The notes: generated by a model from the sequence alone, not told the origin. A stretch of DNA of 64,000 nt from UBA11090 sp035560555 (GCA_035560555.1 DATMZF010000057.1:1-64000); one strand, 5' to 3'. Positions 1 to 9,263 are shown, numbered from the stretch's first letter. Made by a program: numbers and translations.

Positions 1-1
1 G

Positions 2-142
2 AAGGAGTTTTCTGGCGAGGCTGCCGCCGGCATCGATGGGCAGAATATTTTAGCCTTGTCGGAGAGAACTTTTTTCGTGCCCTGGGAGGCTGCGGTGATG
101 GGAGCAACCTACGAGGGTACCTTCGATGCGGAGATCGAATAG
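2..142 (+). CDS. C-terminal end of a periplasmic pilus-chaperone-like protein (partial)
   Basis: The window opens inside a reading frame whose last 46 residues end in VPWEAAVMGATYEGTFDAEIE and a TAG stop. The start lies outside the window. The fragment is too short for a domain call. It is called chaperone-like because the next gene, which it overlaps by 17 bases, is a fimbrial-usher-like protein, and chaperone genes usually sit directly upstream of ushers. The overlap suggests translational coupling. It could instead be an unrelated secreted protein. Confidence 0.4.
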   Translation, partial: KEFSGEAAAGIDGQNILALSERTFFVPWEAAVMGATYEGTFDAEIE

Positions 143-2600
143 CTTTTTATCGCTTTTTTTTGCCGCGATTATACTCATAGCGTCGCCTCTCATCTCGGGG
201 GCTGCGACGCAGCAGGAATCTTCCACGCTCCTTCCCCTGGAGCAAAACGTGAACCCGGTCCCTGAGGGCGAAGCTATCGTCGCGCTTAATATCAATGGTA
301 GACGATATGGCGACGTCGACGCGAAAATTGACATGGAGGATCCCTTTATAAAAGTCTCTATCCTCCGCGAAGCTCTTTCGCCAGCCTTAGCCGCCACCCA
401 ACAAAATCGAATATTCGACATCATACTCTCGAAGCTGGAATGGGCGGGCATCGCCGATCTCGAGGCTGCGGGACTCAAGGGAACCTGGGACATGGAGACG
501 CTCAGCTATTCCATCGTTACGCCGGGAGAGTATTCCTCTCTGAGGGAATTGGATTTTTCGCCCAACGCATTTCTCGAAGACAAGCGCTGGCTGGCGCCAG
601 CCTCCATCGCGGGAATCATTAACTTCAGCGCGAGCGGAACGGCCACAATAAAAGCCACAGGATCCATTTTGCCTATATCGGTAAACGTCGATGGGCTCCT
701 GAATCTCTGGTCCCTCGCGATCGAATCCAGCGGCTCAGTATCGTATTTGGATCCATCGTTTACATGGTCGCTGAACAGCGCCCGAGCCGTTTACGACTTT
801 CCAAAAATCGAAGGGCGGCTTTTCGCCGGAATGATATCCGGCGAAGGAACCGCCCGTCAATCAAGACCGGAAATCTACGGAGTATCTCTGCATAATGTAG
901 AGAATTTCAGCCGCTACGACAGAGACTACGCTCCTTCAGTAGCCTTTACGCTGCAAAAGCCTTCGACGGTGAGGTTCAAGATAAACGGCTCGGTCATACG
1001 AAACATGAAACTGGATAGAGGCAATTACAGGATATATGATCTTCCTTTCGCGTACGGACTCAATCAGTTCGAACTCGAGGTACAGGACGGAGAAACCTCC
1101 GATGGCATCGCGCTTTACAAGCCAGTAACTAAATACATCACGGCGGAAACGGGGCTCCTCGTCGGCGGCAAATGGGATTATGGCCTCTCCGCTGGTGTTG
1201 GGCGTACCGAGCTGGACCAGCCCATCGCTTCGGTCTATTTTCGATACGGCCTCGCCTCGGCGCTCACACTCGCAGCCAATCTGCAAGCCGATCGTCGTTC
1301 ATTGCTCGCCGGCTTTGGAACCGTGCTCGGTACCGATATAGGCGGTTTCATACTCGGCGCAAATTCTCTCTTCGCCTGGGATGGACGATCCAATCCATTC
1401 GCCTTCTCTGCGGATATGGAATATCATTACGCAAATCCTGGCAAAAAAAGCTCCCCGACGTTCGGGCTTTCTTTCAGCTACGCATCGGAAGGATTCACCG
1501 CGCCACAGCCTCTTTCCACCGTCATTTTGCCGGAAGCCTATATGAACGCTTCGGCAAGCGTCGGAGGGGCCATTTCGAAGAATATTTCGTTCGGCCTTTC
1601 AGGCCAATGGAACCGTACGCTGACGGGTACTATTTCCGATAAAGGAGTGGCTTCGCTCAATATTGGTTTTTCCACAGCCAGGAATGTGTCTTTCAGCGTC
1701 AGCTCCGGCATGGAATTCACGACAAACAAAAGTCCCGCGCTCACCGCATCATTCTCGCTCACCGCTTCCGATCCGCATAAATCAGGAAGACAGATCGGGC
1801 TGGCCCAGTCGGCGGAGGGGGGAAATACGGTCACCTATAGCGATGTCTACCCTGTGCTCGGAGGCGTTGGGTTCGGGATACAGGGGACCAATCTCGCGGG
1901 AGGAGTGAACGATCCATCCTCCCTCTCCATAAACTCCGGCTTCAGCACCTCTACTTTCTCGCTATCGGGAAGTGGCGGCATAAGCTACGGCTCAACGCTC
2001 GCGTCCCCTACGGGCAGCGTCAATTTGAGCTTAGCGACCGCGCTGGTTTTCGCCGACGGATCCATCGCGATTTCCAAACCACTCTACGATTCCTTCATCA
2101 TATTTGATCCGGATAAGTCCACAGGCGATATGTCGGTCGCCTTCGCCATCGATTCGGGGACAAAGCTCATGAGCCATGGAATGCCGGTTGCCTCCCCTCT
2201 CAGTTCCTATCATCAATCGCGCGCCTCGATGGACTTTCCAGAAGCCGACGCCGATGTGTCGGCGACGATACCGCAGATAGCCCTCTCTACAGGCTATCGA
2301 ACGGGCTTCCTCTTCAGGGCGGGACTGGAGAAACGATTCTACCTGACCGGCAGGCTCGTCGACAGCGCCGGAACGCCCATCGCCTACACAGCCGGCGATG
2401 TCGAGAAATCGGATGGAACTTTCTCCGACCAGACATTCACCGACGATGCCGGCTTCTTCCAAATCTATGGGCTTACCTCAGGCGAGTACAAGATACTATG
2501 GCCAGACACAATCGGAACAACGGTACTTACGCTTGCGGACGCCCCCAGCGGAACGCTGGAGCTGGGTGATGTCGTGGCTGCCATCGGCTCGGGGAAGTGA
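126..2600 (+). CDS. Fimbrial usher-like outer-membrane protein (PapC/FimD type)
   Basis: An 824-residue protein, close to the usual usher length (about 800-880). It has an N-terminal signal peptide (Met1 to about Ala27). The N-terminal portion (about 45-160) resembles the usher periplasmic domain. A long alternating Ser/Gly/aromatic middle follows, as expected for a 24-strand beta barrel. Typical usher phrases include IEGRLFAGMISGEG, YGLNQFELEVQDG and VRFKINGSVIRNMKLDRGNYRI. The C-terminal 100 residues (LTGRLVDSAGTPIAYTAGDV onwards) look like the carboxy-terminal Ig-like usher domain. It would secrete and assemble pilus subunits across the outer membrane, receiving them from the upstream chaperone. 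The downstream gene encodes a plausible subunit. Family assignment rests on my reading of motifs and should be confirmed by profile search. Confidence 0.72.
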   Translation: MRRSNSFLSLFFAAIILIASPLISGAATQQESSTLLPLEQNVNPVPEGEAIVALNINGRRYGDVDAKIDMEDPFIKVSILREALSPALAATQQNRIFDIILSKLEWAGIADLEAAGLKGTWDMETLSYSIVTPGEYSSLRELDFSPNAFLEDKRWLAPASIAGIINFSASGTATIKATGSILPISVNVDGLLNLWSLAIESSGSVSYLDPSFTWSLNSARAVYDFPKIEGRLFAGMISGEGTARQSRPEIYGVSLHNVENFSRYDRDYAPSVAFTLQKPSTVRFKINGSVIRNMKLDRGNYRIYDLPFAYGLNQFELEVQDGETSDGIALYKPVTKYITAETGLLVGGKWDYGLSAGVGRTELDQPIASVYFRYGLASALTLAANLQADRRSLLAGFGTVLGTDIGGFILGANSLFAWDGRSNPFAFSADMEYHYANPGKKSSPTFGLSFSYASEGFTAPQPLSTVILPEAYMNASASVGGAISKNISFGLSGQWNRTLTGTISDKGVASLNIGFSTARNVSFSVSSGMEFTTNKSPALTASFSLTASDPHKSGRQIGLAQSAEGGNTVTYSDVYPVLGGVGFGIQGTNLAGGVNDPSSLSINSGFSTSTFSLSGSGGISYGSTLASPTGSVNLSLATALVFADGSIAISKPLYDSFIIFDPDKSTGDMSVAFAIDSGTKLMSHGMPVASPLSSYHQSRASMDFPEADADVSATIPQIALSTGYRTGFLFRAGLEKRFYLTGRLVDSAGTPIAYTAGDVEKSDGTFSDQTFTDDAGFFQIYGLTSGEYKILWPDTIGTTVLTLADAPSGTLELGDVVAAIGSGK

Positions 2601-2625
2601 GCGGATAGGCTAACATATTGTCAAT

Positions 2626-2655
2626 TTGAGAAAATGAGCTTACCTTAATTATAAG
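2626..2655 (+). promoter_or_regulatory. Sigma-70-like promoter of the pilus-subunit gene
   Basis: TTGAGA (2626-2631) and TATAAG (2650-2655), each five of six matches to consensus, are separated by 18 bases. They sit 20 bases before the subunit start. An internal promoter here would give the structural subunit more transcript than the usher. Confidence 0.5.
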
Positions 2656-2674
2656 GCGCGGCCAAGGAGCTGGA

Positions 2675-3652
2675 ATGAACATATATAAAAAGTATTGGCT
2701 TATCGCGATGATGATCGCGGTGGCGACCGGGACATTGGGTGCGCAGAAAGTCCTTCTGTCGGGGGATAGCCCTGGCATCGTCATCTATGATAATGCGGGA
2801 ACCCCAACCTGGGTGACGGGAACTATTACCGTGACGAAAAACTACTCTACGGTGACGAACATCACCGTAGATTTATCGCCGAAAGCCGATTCCCCCTATC
2901 CGCGCAACTCGGATTGGAAATATATAGGAACGAGCAGCGATAGCTCCACGTATATAGTCAACTCGGAAATATTCTTCAGCCAGTCCACTAGCGGGAATAT
3001 AATCAAGATGTGGGGATCGGATTACGGCGTGGAGAGCTCAAACGTGTACACCTACGCCTTTCCATCGGGTTCAGCGACCGTCGGCACAACGACATCCTTC
3101 CAGTATTACGCGGTATTTTGGCATGATTCCTCGCTGGCGGCGGGAACATATCAGCTCCCGATCACCTTCCGCGTAAGAAACGAACGCTTCAGGTCTGGCA
3201 GAAACCCCAGCACGCAGCCTGTCGACACGCAGACCGTCTATGTCAAGTTCGTCGTTGCCCCCTCGGCGACGATTAGTTTCCTTTCAGGCAGCTCAGGAAG
3301 CACCACGATCTCCTCGGTAGTCTTCAACGATGTGGCTTCGACGACGACCAGCAACTTCAGGGTGAGCGTCAAGTCCAATTTCCGCTATTCTCTGAGCGTG
3401 AGTTCCCCAACCGGACATGGCGGCGAACTCAAACATACCGACGCCAATGTCACCGAGACAATTCCCTATACCTTTACTATCGGCGACTCGACTGTCGAGG
3501 TGAGCAGCACCCCTTACACTGTCACCTCGATGGAGCGCCCCACGGGAACTGGCACGAGGGAATATGCGGCGTCGATCACGGTTGGCAATATCCAAGACTA
3601 CACCGCCGGCCAGTATTCGGATTCCATTTCCTTCACGGTGACCGCGCAGTAA
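2675..3652 (+). CDS. Secreted Ig-like fimbrial/SCPU-like structural subunit
   Basis: A 325-residue exported protein with a signal peptide ending near LGAQK (residue 25). The mature part is beta-rich and Ser/Thr-rich. It appears to hold two Ig-like halves, residues about 25-185 and 195-325. The C-terminus (YTAGQYSDSISFTVTAQ) matches the closing-strand pattern of spore-coat-U/archaic chaperone-usher subunits, where a conserved G-x-Y-S/T-D-x-(hydrophobic)-x-V-T-V motif ends the protein. AAGGAG-like Shine-Dalgarno bases precede the ATG by 7 nt. It follows the usher and has its own promoter, consistent with being the polymerised surface subunit. A carbohydrate-binding or adhesin role alone is possible. 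Confidence 0.6.
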   Translation: MNIYKKYWLIAMMIAVATGTLGAQKVLLSGDSPGIVIYDNAGTPTWVTGTITVTKNYSTVTNITVDLSPKADSPYPRNSDWKYIGTSSDSSTYIVNSEIFFSQSTSGNIIKMWGSDYGVESSNVYTYAFPSGSATVGTTTSFQYYAVFWHDSSLAAGTYQLPITFRVRNERFRSGRNPSTQPVDTQTVYVKFVVAPSATISFLSGSSGSTTISSVVFNDVASTTTSNFRVSVKSNFRYSLSVSSPTGHGGELKHTDANVTETIPYTFTIGDSTVEVSSTPYTVTSMERPTGTGTREYAASITVGNIQDYTAGQYSDSISFTVTAQ

Positions 3653-3674
3653 TCGCCAATTCCTTTTTTCCGAC

Positions 3675-3702
3675 TTGACAACTTAGGCCTTCGTGTTACA
3701 CT
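3675..3702 (+). promoter_or_regulatory. Promoter of the 3.8-7.4 kb sugar importer operon
   Basis: A perfect TTGACA -35 (3675-3680) and TACACT -10 (3697-3702) are separated by 16 bases, immediately before a LacI-type palindrome. Confidence 0.55.
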
Positions 3703-3704
3703 GA

Positions 3705-3720
3705 TGTAAATCGGTTTACA
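3705..3720. promoter_or_regulatory. LacI-family operator palindrome
   Basis: TGTAAATCGGTTTACA has perfect six-base arms around a central CG, the usual layout of LacI/CcpA-family operators. It begins two bases after the -10, covering the expected transcription start, so binding should repress. No regulator is adjacent. The half-site TGTAAA recurs around the lacI/treS promoter at 15.3 kb, which makes that LacI protein (15410-16411) a candidate. Confidence 0.6.
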
Positions 3721-3780
3721 TGGCTTATTCCAGTCATTACGACCGGTTTTATCCCCACAATCCGAGGAGGAATCGATATC

Positions 3781-5013
3781 ATGAAGAAAACATTATTCAT
3801 CCTGCTCGCGCTTCTGACTCTCGCCGGAACGGTACAGGCCCAGAAACTCGAGCTGTACTACTACAAACAGGAAAACCAGGAAGGACTCAAAAAGCTCGTG
3901 GCGCAGTTCATGAAGGAAAACCCGGGCATCGGCATCGACATGCTGATCGTGCCGAACGACGCGGACGCGACCATGTCGGCGCGCGCGGCACAGGGCAAAC
4001 TGCCCGATATCCTGCAGATGCAGTCCTATTCGCGCGTCCAGGAATACGCCGGAAAGGGTTACCTGGTCGACCTCGGCAAACAGAACGTCCTCGGCAAGGT
4101 CGTCGAAAGCGCGAAACCCTCGGTCACATGGAACGGGAAACTCTGGGGCCTGCCCATGGACTTCGCGGGCATCGGGATCATCTACAACAAGGATATTTTT
4201 GCCCAGTACGGCCTCAAGGTTCCCGCCACCTACCGCGACCTCGAGAAGATTTGCCGCACCCTGAGGACGAACGGCGTGACGCCTTTCGCCGGCCTCCTCA
4301 AGGAAAACTGGTCGATGGGGCACTTCATCACTCTCGTCCACACCAATCTCCTCGCCGAGAAAAAGATCGACCCGGCGCAGTTCGTGGCCGACATGAACGC
4401 TGGAAAGACGAGCTACGGCGTTGTCGATACGGACAAGCTCTTCTCCGTCATAGATTTCTACAGGTCGAACATGGACAAGAACGCCGAAGAATGGAACTGG
4501 AATGAACAGCAGGCCGCCTTCGCCGACGGGAAAGCCGCTATGATGGTCCAGGGACTCTGGTCCTACGGCGCGGCCATCGGAACGAATCCCAAGCTCAACT
4601 GTGGATTCGTGCCTTTCCCCGTCTTCAACGATGCCGCAATGAACAAGTTCTACGCCGACGTGGATTCATGTTTCGGCGTCTCTTCCCAGTCCCCCGCCGA
4701 CAAGAAGGCGGCCGCGATCAAGTTCCTGGAATGGCTGGCGACTCCCCAGGCCCAGAAGATATGGGTGGAGGACTACAAACTCACGCTCTCATTCAAGGGA
4801 GCCGATGTCTCCAAGCTCGGCGTCCCGTTCGTCGACCTGATGACGAATGTTGGCAAGAATGGCGCCTATCCCTGGGCATTCGCCTCCTATCCGACGGCCG
4901 TGTTCGAAGATGCCTGCAAAAACGGCGCGCAGCAGTACGTGTTCAACAAAAAGACCGCGGAAGCCGTCATAGCCGACATAGACAAACAGTGGGCGGCGAA
5001 CAGGAAAAAGTAG
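3781..5013 (+). CDS. Sugar ABC transporter substrate-binding protein (family 1)
   Basis: A 410-residue extracytoplasmic binding protein with a signal peptide ending at VQAQ (residue about 21). The lipobox cysteine is absent, so it is probably periplasmic. Family-1 features include the early LYYYKQENQEGLKKLVAQF, NKDIFAQYGLKVPATYRDLE, and the late FLEWLATPQAQKIW helix typical of maltose/trehalose/multiple-sugar receptors. A GAGGAGG Shine-Dalgarno lies 10 nt upstream. Two permeases follow within the same operon, and malQ lies just beyond. That suggests an alpha-glucan or alpha-glucoside substrate, but the specificity cannot be read from the sequence. Confidence 0.85.
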   Translation: MKKTLFILLALLTLAGTVQAQKLELYYYKQENQEGLKKLVAQFMKENPGIGIDMLIVPNDADATMSARAAQGKLPDILQMQSYSRVQEYAGKGYLVDLGKQNVLGKVVESAKPSVTWNGKLWGLPMDFAGIGIIYNKDIFAQYGLKVPATYRDLEKICRTLRTNGVTPFAGLLKENWSMGHFITLVHTNLLAEKKIDPAQFVADMNAGKTSYGVVDTDKLFSVIDFYRSNMDKNAEEWNWNEQQAAFADGKAAMMVQGLWSYGAAIGTNPKLNCGFVPFPVFNDAAMNKFYADVDSCFGVSSQSPADKKAAAIKFLEWLATPQAQKIWVEDYKLTLSFKGADVSKLGVPFVDLMTNVGKNGAYPWAFASYPTAVFEDACKNGAQQYVFNKKTAEAVIADIDKQWAANRKK

Positions 5014-5023
5014 CGTTACTACG

Positions 5024-6544
5024 ATGGTCCAAAAAAACGGTATCAGGAGGGCCAATTTCGTACTCTTCGTCGCCCCGGCTCTCCTCCTCTATTCCCTGTT
5101 CTTCCTCCTGCCCTTTGGCCAGGGATTGCGCATTTCCATCACCAATTGGGATGGCTTGACGCCGAAGACGCCCATAAGCATGGAAAAGGATGAGTTCGAG
5201 ACGCGCATCCTGGCAAAGGTTTCCGGGCCGAACAGGGAATTCCTTCTTTCAGTCTACAAGTTCGACGAATCGGCAGGACAATACGCGCGGCTCTCGATAT
5301 CCGGCATTAAAAGGTACAGGCTCGAGTGGATCGTGAAAGCCACCGGATACAGTCCGGAAATGTACAAGGATGTCGGCCTGAAGAACTACAGGGCGATCTT
5401 TGACGGCAAGGTCGACGAGCGCTTCTACCCTCGCGTCTTCGAGGAGAACTACTTCAATCCCAACGCCTCCCTGCCCCAGGAAATCGAAGCGTCCAACTAC
5501 GAGAGGAATTTCCTCTCAAAGCTGGACGCCGGAAGCGCGACGCTCGCGGAGGGTTTCTATGCCCGGAAGGATTCCGGCGGCGCGTATCTTCTCAGTCCGG
5601 TCAGGGACGAATTCGTAATCGAGGACGCGCTGTGGACCTTGCCCCGGGTCGAATCGGGAAGCATCGATTCGAGCGAGGTCGATGATTTTTTGGCCGAAGC
5701 CAAAAAGGCGGGACTGTCGCAGGACAGCGCGGCGCTCAACGCGGCGATCGAAGGCTTTGAGGCAAAGGCCCTGTTGACACGTGAAGAAAGGGACAGCGTT
5801 TCGGAAAGCGCCCAGAGCCTTTTTGAGATAGGTAGGTTCAAGAAACTCCTCGCGACGACCTGGAAGGCGAAGAAATTCGACATGGGCGTCATCGGCTTCA
5901 CTGTTTTCTTCGCCCTGGGAAATGTCATCTTCGCGAATCTTCTGGCCTTCTGGATCGCGATGGCGCTCGACAGAAAACTGAAATCGCGCAACATTCTCCG
6001 TTCCGTATTCTTCCTGCCGAACGTGCTTTCCATGATAGTCGTCGCTCTCGTCTGGTCATTCATATTTTTCCACCTGCTGCCGAAGCTCACGGGTATCGGC
6101 ACATGGATGAGCGATTCTGCCAAGGCGCCATGGCTCCTCGTATTCGTATCCGTCTGGCAGGCCTCGGGATACTACATGGTGGTCTACCTCGCCGGGCTCC
6201 AAAACATACCCCAGGACGTGATCGAAGCGGCCATGATAGACGGAGCGGGCTTCGGCGACAGACTCAAGCGCATAACGCTTCCCCTCCTCATGCCGGCTTT
6301 CACCGTATGCATCTTCCTCTCGATCGCCAACGCGCTCAAATGCTTCGATCTGGTCTACGCCATGGTCGGGCCGTCAGGCTACGCGGTCGGCACGGTTCCT
6401 TTCGTCATGGACATCTTCTTCGATGCCTTCGCGCGCAAGTTGGCCGGCCTCGCCACGGCTAAGGCTACTCTTCTGTTCCTCACCATCCTTCTCGTGACGG
6501 GCATACAGCTCATCATCATGAAGAGAAAGGAGGTGCAGCTTTGA
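5024..6544 (+). CDS. Sugar ABC permease, MalF-like, with large extracytoplasmic insertion
   Basis: A 506-residue inner-membrane permease. TM1 is at about residues 10-34. A hydrophilic stretch of about 250 residues (37-285) follows, then a normal binding-protein-dependent permease core with about five TM segments. The EAA loop that contacts the ATPase is EAAMIDGAGFGDRLKRITLP. Typical CUT1 MalF-type permeases are about 290-320 residues, so the insertion between TM1 and TM2 is the odd feature. E. coli MalF also reaches about 514 residues, but its large loop (P2) lies between later helices. The next permease overlaps by four bases. Confidence 0.83.
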   Translation: MVQKNGIRRANFVLFVAPALLLYSLFFLLPFGQGLRISITNWDGLTPKTPISMEKDEFETRILAKVSGPNREFLLSVYKFDESAGQYARLSISGIKRYRLEWIVKATGYSPEMYKDVGLKNYRAIFDGKVDERFYPRVFEENYFNPNASLPQEIEASNYERNFLSKLDAGSATLAEGFYARKDSGGAYLLSPVRDEFVIEDALWTLPRVESGSIDSSEVDDFLAEAKKAGLSQDSAALNAAIEGFEAKALLTREERDSVSESAQSLFEIGRFKKLLATTWKAKKFDMGVIGFTVFFALGNVIFANLLAFWIAMALDRKLKSRNILRSVFFLPNVLSMIVVALVWSFIFFHLLPKLTGIGTWMSDSAKAPWLLVFVSVWQASGYYMVVYLAGLQNIPQDVIEAAMIDGAGFGDRLKRITLPLLMPAFTVCIFLSIANALKCFDLVYAMVGPSGYAVGTVPFVMDIFFDAFARKLAGLATAKATLLFLTILLVTGIQLIIMKRKEVQL

Positions 6545-7356
6545 AGTATACGGTGAAACCGCTGCACTTTCTGGAAGCTTTCATGATCGTTTTCGCCTTC
6601 CTATTCATCTACCCCGCCTTCTTCGTGCTGATCAGCGCGCTCAAGCCGGACGCGGAGATAATGCTGCGCCCGTTAGCACTCCCCTCGCGGTTCTATCTGG
6701 ACAATTTCATAAAGGCATGGAAGGTGATGGAATTTCCGAGAGTGGTGGCGACCACCTTTCTCATTACCTCGGCGGGAGTCGTCGGCATCATACTCACGAG
6801 CTCGATGGCGGCCTGGATGCTCGCGAGGACGGCCAAACGCTACTCATGGCTGATCTATTCGATTTTCGCCTTCGCCCTCGTCATTCCATTCCAGATCATC
6901 ATGGTGCCGCTGGCGGTGCTCGCCTCGGATCTCGAACTGACGAATCCGGCGGGCATCGTCCCACTGTACTGGGGCTTGGGCGCCCCCATGGCCGTCTTCA
7001 TGTACCACGGCTTCATAAAGGCTGTCCCGAGGGAACTCGAGGAATCGGCCGCGATAGACGGCGCCAACACAGGCTACATATTCTTCGGCATCGTCTTCCC
7101 GCTGCTCAAGCCGATAACGGCGACCATCGCGATTCTCGACGCGCTGTGGATTTGGAACGATTTTCTCCTCCCCCTTCTCGTGATCAGGCAGGGGACGCTT
7201 CAGCTGGCGCAGATGCAATTCTATGGACAATTCCTGAAGGAATACGGACCATTGACCGCTTCGCTCGTCCTGTCGGCGACGCCGATCATCCTGTTCTATC
7301 TTCTGCTGCAGAAGTACATAATAAAAGGCATCGCCGCCGGCGCGGTAAAGGGCTGA
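6541..7356 (+). CDS. Sugar ABC permease, MalG-like
   Basis: A 271-residue inner-membrane permease of the CUT1 MalG type with six predicted TM segments. Its EAA loop is ESAAIDGANTGYIFFGIVFP and its C-terminus is short and basic (KGIAAGAVKG), as is common in the family. It starts at a TTG that overlaps the upstream TGA stop (TTGA), so translation is coupled to the MalF-like partner. No ATPase gene follows. The importer presumably shares an MsmX/UgpC-like ATPase encoded elsewhere. Confidence 0.85.
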   Translation: MKYTVKPLHFLEAFMIVFAFLFIYPAFFVLISALKPDAEIMLRPLALPSRFYLDNFIKAWKVMEFPRVVATTFLITSAGVVGIILTSSMAAWMLARTAKRYSWLIYSIFAFALVIPFQIIMVPLAVLASDLELTNPAGIVPLYWGLGAPMAVFMYHGFIKAVPRELEESAAIDGANTGYIFFGIVFPLLKPITATIAILDALWIWNDFLLPLLVIRQGTLQLAQMQFYGQFLKEYGPLTASLVLSATPIILFYLLLQKYIIKGIAAGAVKG

Positions 7357-7408
7357 GCTTCATGGACGGCAATCGACAAAACCACGGGAATCGCGGAGCG
7401 AATACAGC

Positions 7409-9010
7409 ATGAGTTTTCAACGAAGCGCGGGGATACTCCTTCATCCCACATCGTTGCCGGGACCTTTCGGCGTAGGGACATTGGGCAGGGAAGCGAGACA
7501 TTTCGTCGATTTTCTCGCTGGAGCGGGAGTCGGGCTTTGGCAGATCCTGCCGCTGGGTCCTACGGGCTACGGCGATTCGCCGTATCAATGCCTATCGGCT
7601 TTCGCCGGCAACCTCTACCTCATCGACCCCGAAGCGTTGGCCGAACTCGGGCTGGTCGGAGCGGTCGACGTGGAAGCGCGAAGGGCGCCCAACGCGGGGA
7701 GCGTCGATTTCGGCAAGCTCTTCAGGGAAAGGAACACGTTGCTCGATACGGCTTGGGAAAATTTCAAGGCCGGAGTTGGCGCCGCTGCTTCCGGAGGACG
7801 CGAGGCGGCGATGAGCGCGGTACCAAGCGAAGGCGTCGACGGAACGCATCGACTGACGACGGTTAACGAAAGCGACCCCGGGACTCGCGATATAGCGGAA
7901 GAATTCGTCGACTTTTCGGCACGGAACGGCTATTGGCTCGACGATTTCGCCCTATTTTCGGCCATCAAAGAGTCACATGGATTCGCGTCCTGGGACCAGT
8001 GGCCCGAGCGTTTGAGGAAAAGAGACGCCAGGGCCCTCGCTGATTTCTCGCGCAGCGCCGGCGACAGGATAGGGCGGCATAAGTTCGCGCAATTTCTTTT
8101 TCGCCGCCAATGGCGGGCGTTGAGAGACTACGCGCACGGCAGGAATGTGAAGATCATCGGCGACATTCCCATTTTTGTCGCCTGGGACAGCGCCGACGCC
8201 TGGGCCCATCCCGAACTTTTCCTTCTGGATAAGAATGAGAGGCCTTCCTTTGTCGCCGGCGTCCCTCCCGATTATTTCACGGCAACGGGACAGCTCTGGG
8301 GAAATCCGCTCTATGATTGGCAGGCGAATGAAGAGGAAGGCTATGCCTGGTGGATATCCCGAATAAAGACCTCCCTCGACATGGCGGACATTCTGCGCAT
8401 CGACCATTTCCGGGGCTTCGTGGAATATTGGGCAGTGCCCGCGCGCGATAAAACCGCGGCCAAGGGCAGCTGGAGGATGGGGCCGGGGCTCGCGTTTTTC
8501 GAAGCGATCGAAGACAAGTTGGGCGATTTGCCGATCATCGCCGAGGACCTTGGGTTCCAGACTCAAGGAGTGCAGGAGCTGCGAGCGCGACTCGGGTTTC
8601 CCGGCATGAAGATACTGCAGTTCGCCTTCGAACCCGAGGGCGACAACGCCGATTACCCGCACAGCTATGAGCGGAACGCTGTCGTGTACACGGGCACTCA
8701 CGACAACGACACCTGCATGGGATGGATCGGGGAAGCGGCGCCCGCCGCGGCTAGGCGAGCGCTGGGGTATGTAGGCGGGCGCCGCGCGACCTTCGCCTGG
8801 AACATGATACGAGCAGCCTGGGCGAGCCCCGCGTGCATCGCCATCGCCCCGGCGCAGGATCTGCTTTCGCTGGGAGGCGAGGCGCGCATGAATTACCCGG
8901 GCAGGCAGGATGGCTATTGGACATGGCGGATGCCGGAGGAAGCGTTGACTCCTTCAATAGGTCGTCGTCTGCGCGCGCTGACGCGGCATTACTTCCGTTC
9001 CTGCCGCTGA
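7409..9010 (+). CDS. malQ: 4-alpha-glucanotransferase (amylomaltase, GH77)
   Basis: A 533-residue cytoplasmic enzyme that disproportionates maltodextrins. The N-terminus (SAGILLHPTSLPGPFGVGTLG, LWQILPLGPTGYGDSPYQ) is diagnostic of GH77. The nucleophile Asp is in ILRIDHFRGF, the acid/base Glu in IIAEDLG, and the transition-state Asp in TGTHDND. It is slightly longer than the usual 500 residues because of an Ala/Gly/Ser-rich insertion around residues 115-155. The 52-base gap after the permease genes suggests membership of the importer operon and supports an alpha-1,4-glucan or maltodextrin substrate for it. Confidence 0.93.
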   Translation: MSFQRSAGILLHPTSLPGPFGVGTLGREARHFVDFLAGAGVGLWQILPLGPTGYGDSPYQCLSAFAGNLYLIDPEALAELGLVGAVDVEARRAPNAGSVDFGKLFRERNTLLDTAWENFKAGVGAAASGGREAAMSAVPSEGVDGTHRLTTVNESDPGTRDIAEEFVDFSARNGYWLDDFALFSAIKESHGFASWDQWPERLRKRDARALADFSRSAGDRIGRHKFAQFLFRRQWRALRDYAHGRNVKIIGDIPIFVAWDSADAWAHPELFLLDKNERPSFVAGVPPDYFTATGQLWGNPLYDWQANEEEGYAWWISRIKTSLDMADILRIDHFRGFVEYWAVPARDKTAAKGSWRMGPGLAFFEAIEDKLGDLPIIAEDLGFQTQGVQELRARLGFPGMKILQFAFEPEGDNADYPHSYERNAVVYTGTHDNDTCMGWIGEAAPAAARRALGYVGGRRATFAWNMIRAAWASPACIAIAPAQDLLSLGGEARMNYPGRQDGYWTWRMPEEALTPSIGRRLRALTRHYFRSCR

Positions 9011-9022
9011 CAGGTCCGCCTC

Positions 9023-9051
9023 TTTACACACCTCCCCTTCCATTGTACAAT
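9023..9051 (+). promoter_or_regulatory. Promoter of the rsgA leader transcript
   Basis: TTTACA (9023-9028) and TACAAT (9046-9051), each five of six matches, are separated by 17 bases. Transcription from here gives a leader of about 330 nt before rsgA. Confidence 0.5.
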
Positions 9052-9143
9052 AATTGGGTTCTCTGGCATCGATGGAATTCATCGCGGCCTGCCTGGAACA
9101 GGAGCCTTGCGGCCCCTTTACCCTTATCCACGAGGAGGTCTAC

Positions 9144-9200
9144 ATGAACAGCTATAAAATTGCGACAGCGGGATCGGAACCTCGGGGGATACTCGCCTAA
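9144..9200 (+). CDS. 18-residue small ORF in the rsgA leader
   Basis: ATG to TAA, 18 residues, preceded at six bases by a near-perfect GAGGAGG Shine-Dalgarno (9132-9138) and lying about 85 nt downstream of a good promoter. The strong ribosome site argues for real translation. The peptide has no recognisable family. It may be a leader peptide, a small protein, or the stub of a deleted gene. Confidence 0.4.
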   Translation: MNSYKIATAGSEPRGILA

Positions 9201-9263
9201 ACCGCTAAAAACCCTCGAGCTATCCTCCGTAAATCTCATCAACTTAACGACCGCACTCAAATA

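Noticed and set aside
3720..3780. Coding start upstream of the 3.8-kb receptor
   Set aside because: The ATG at 3719 overlaps the operator and its frame runs across the receptor gene in a different phase.
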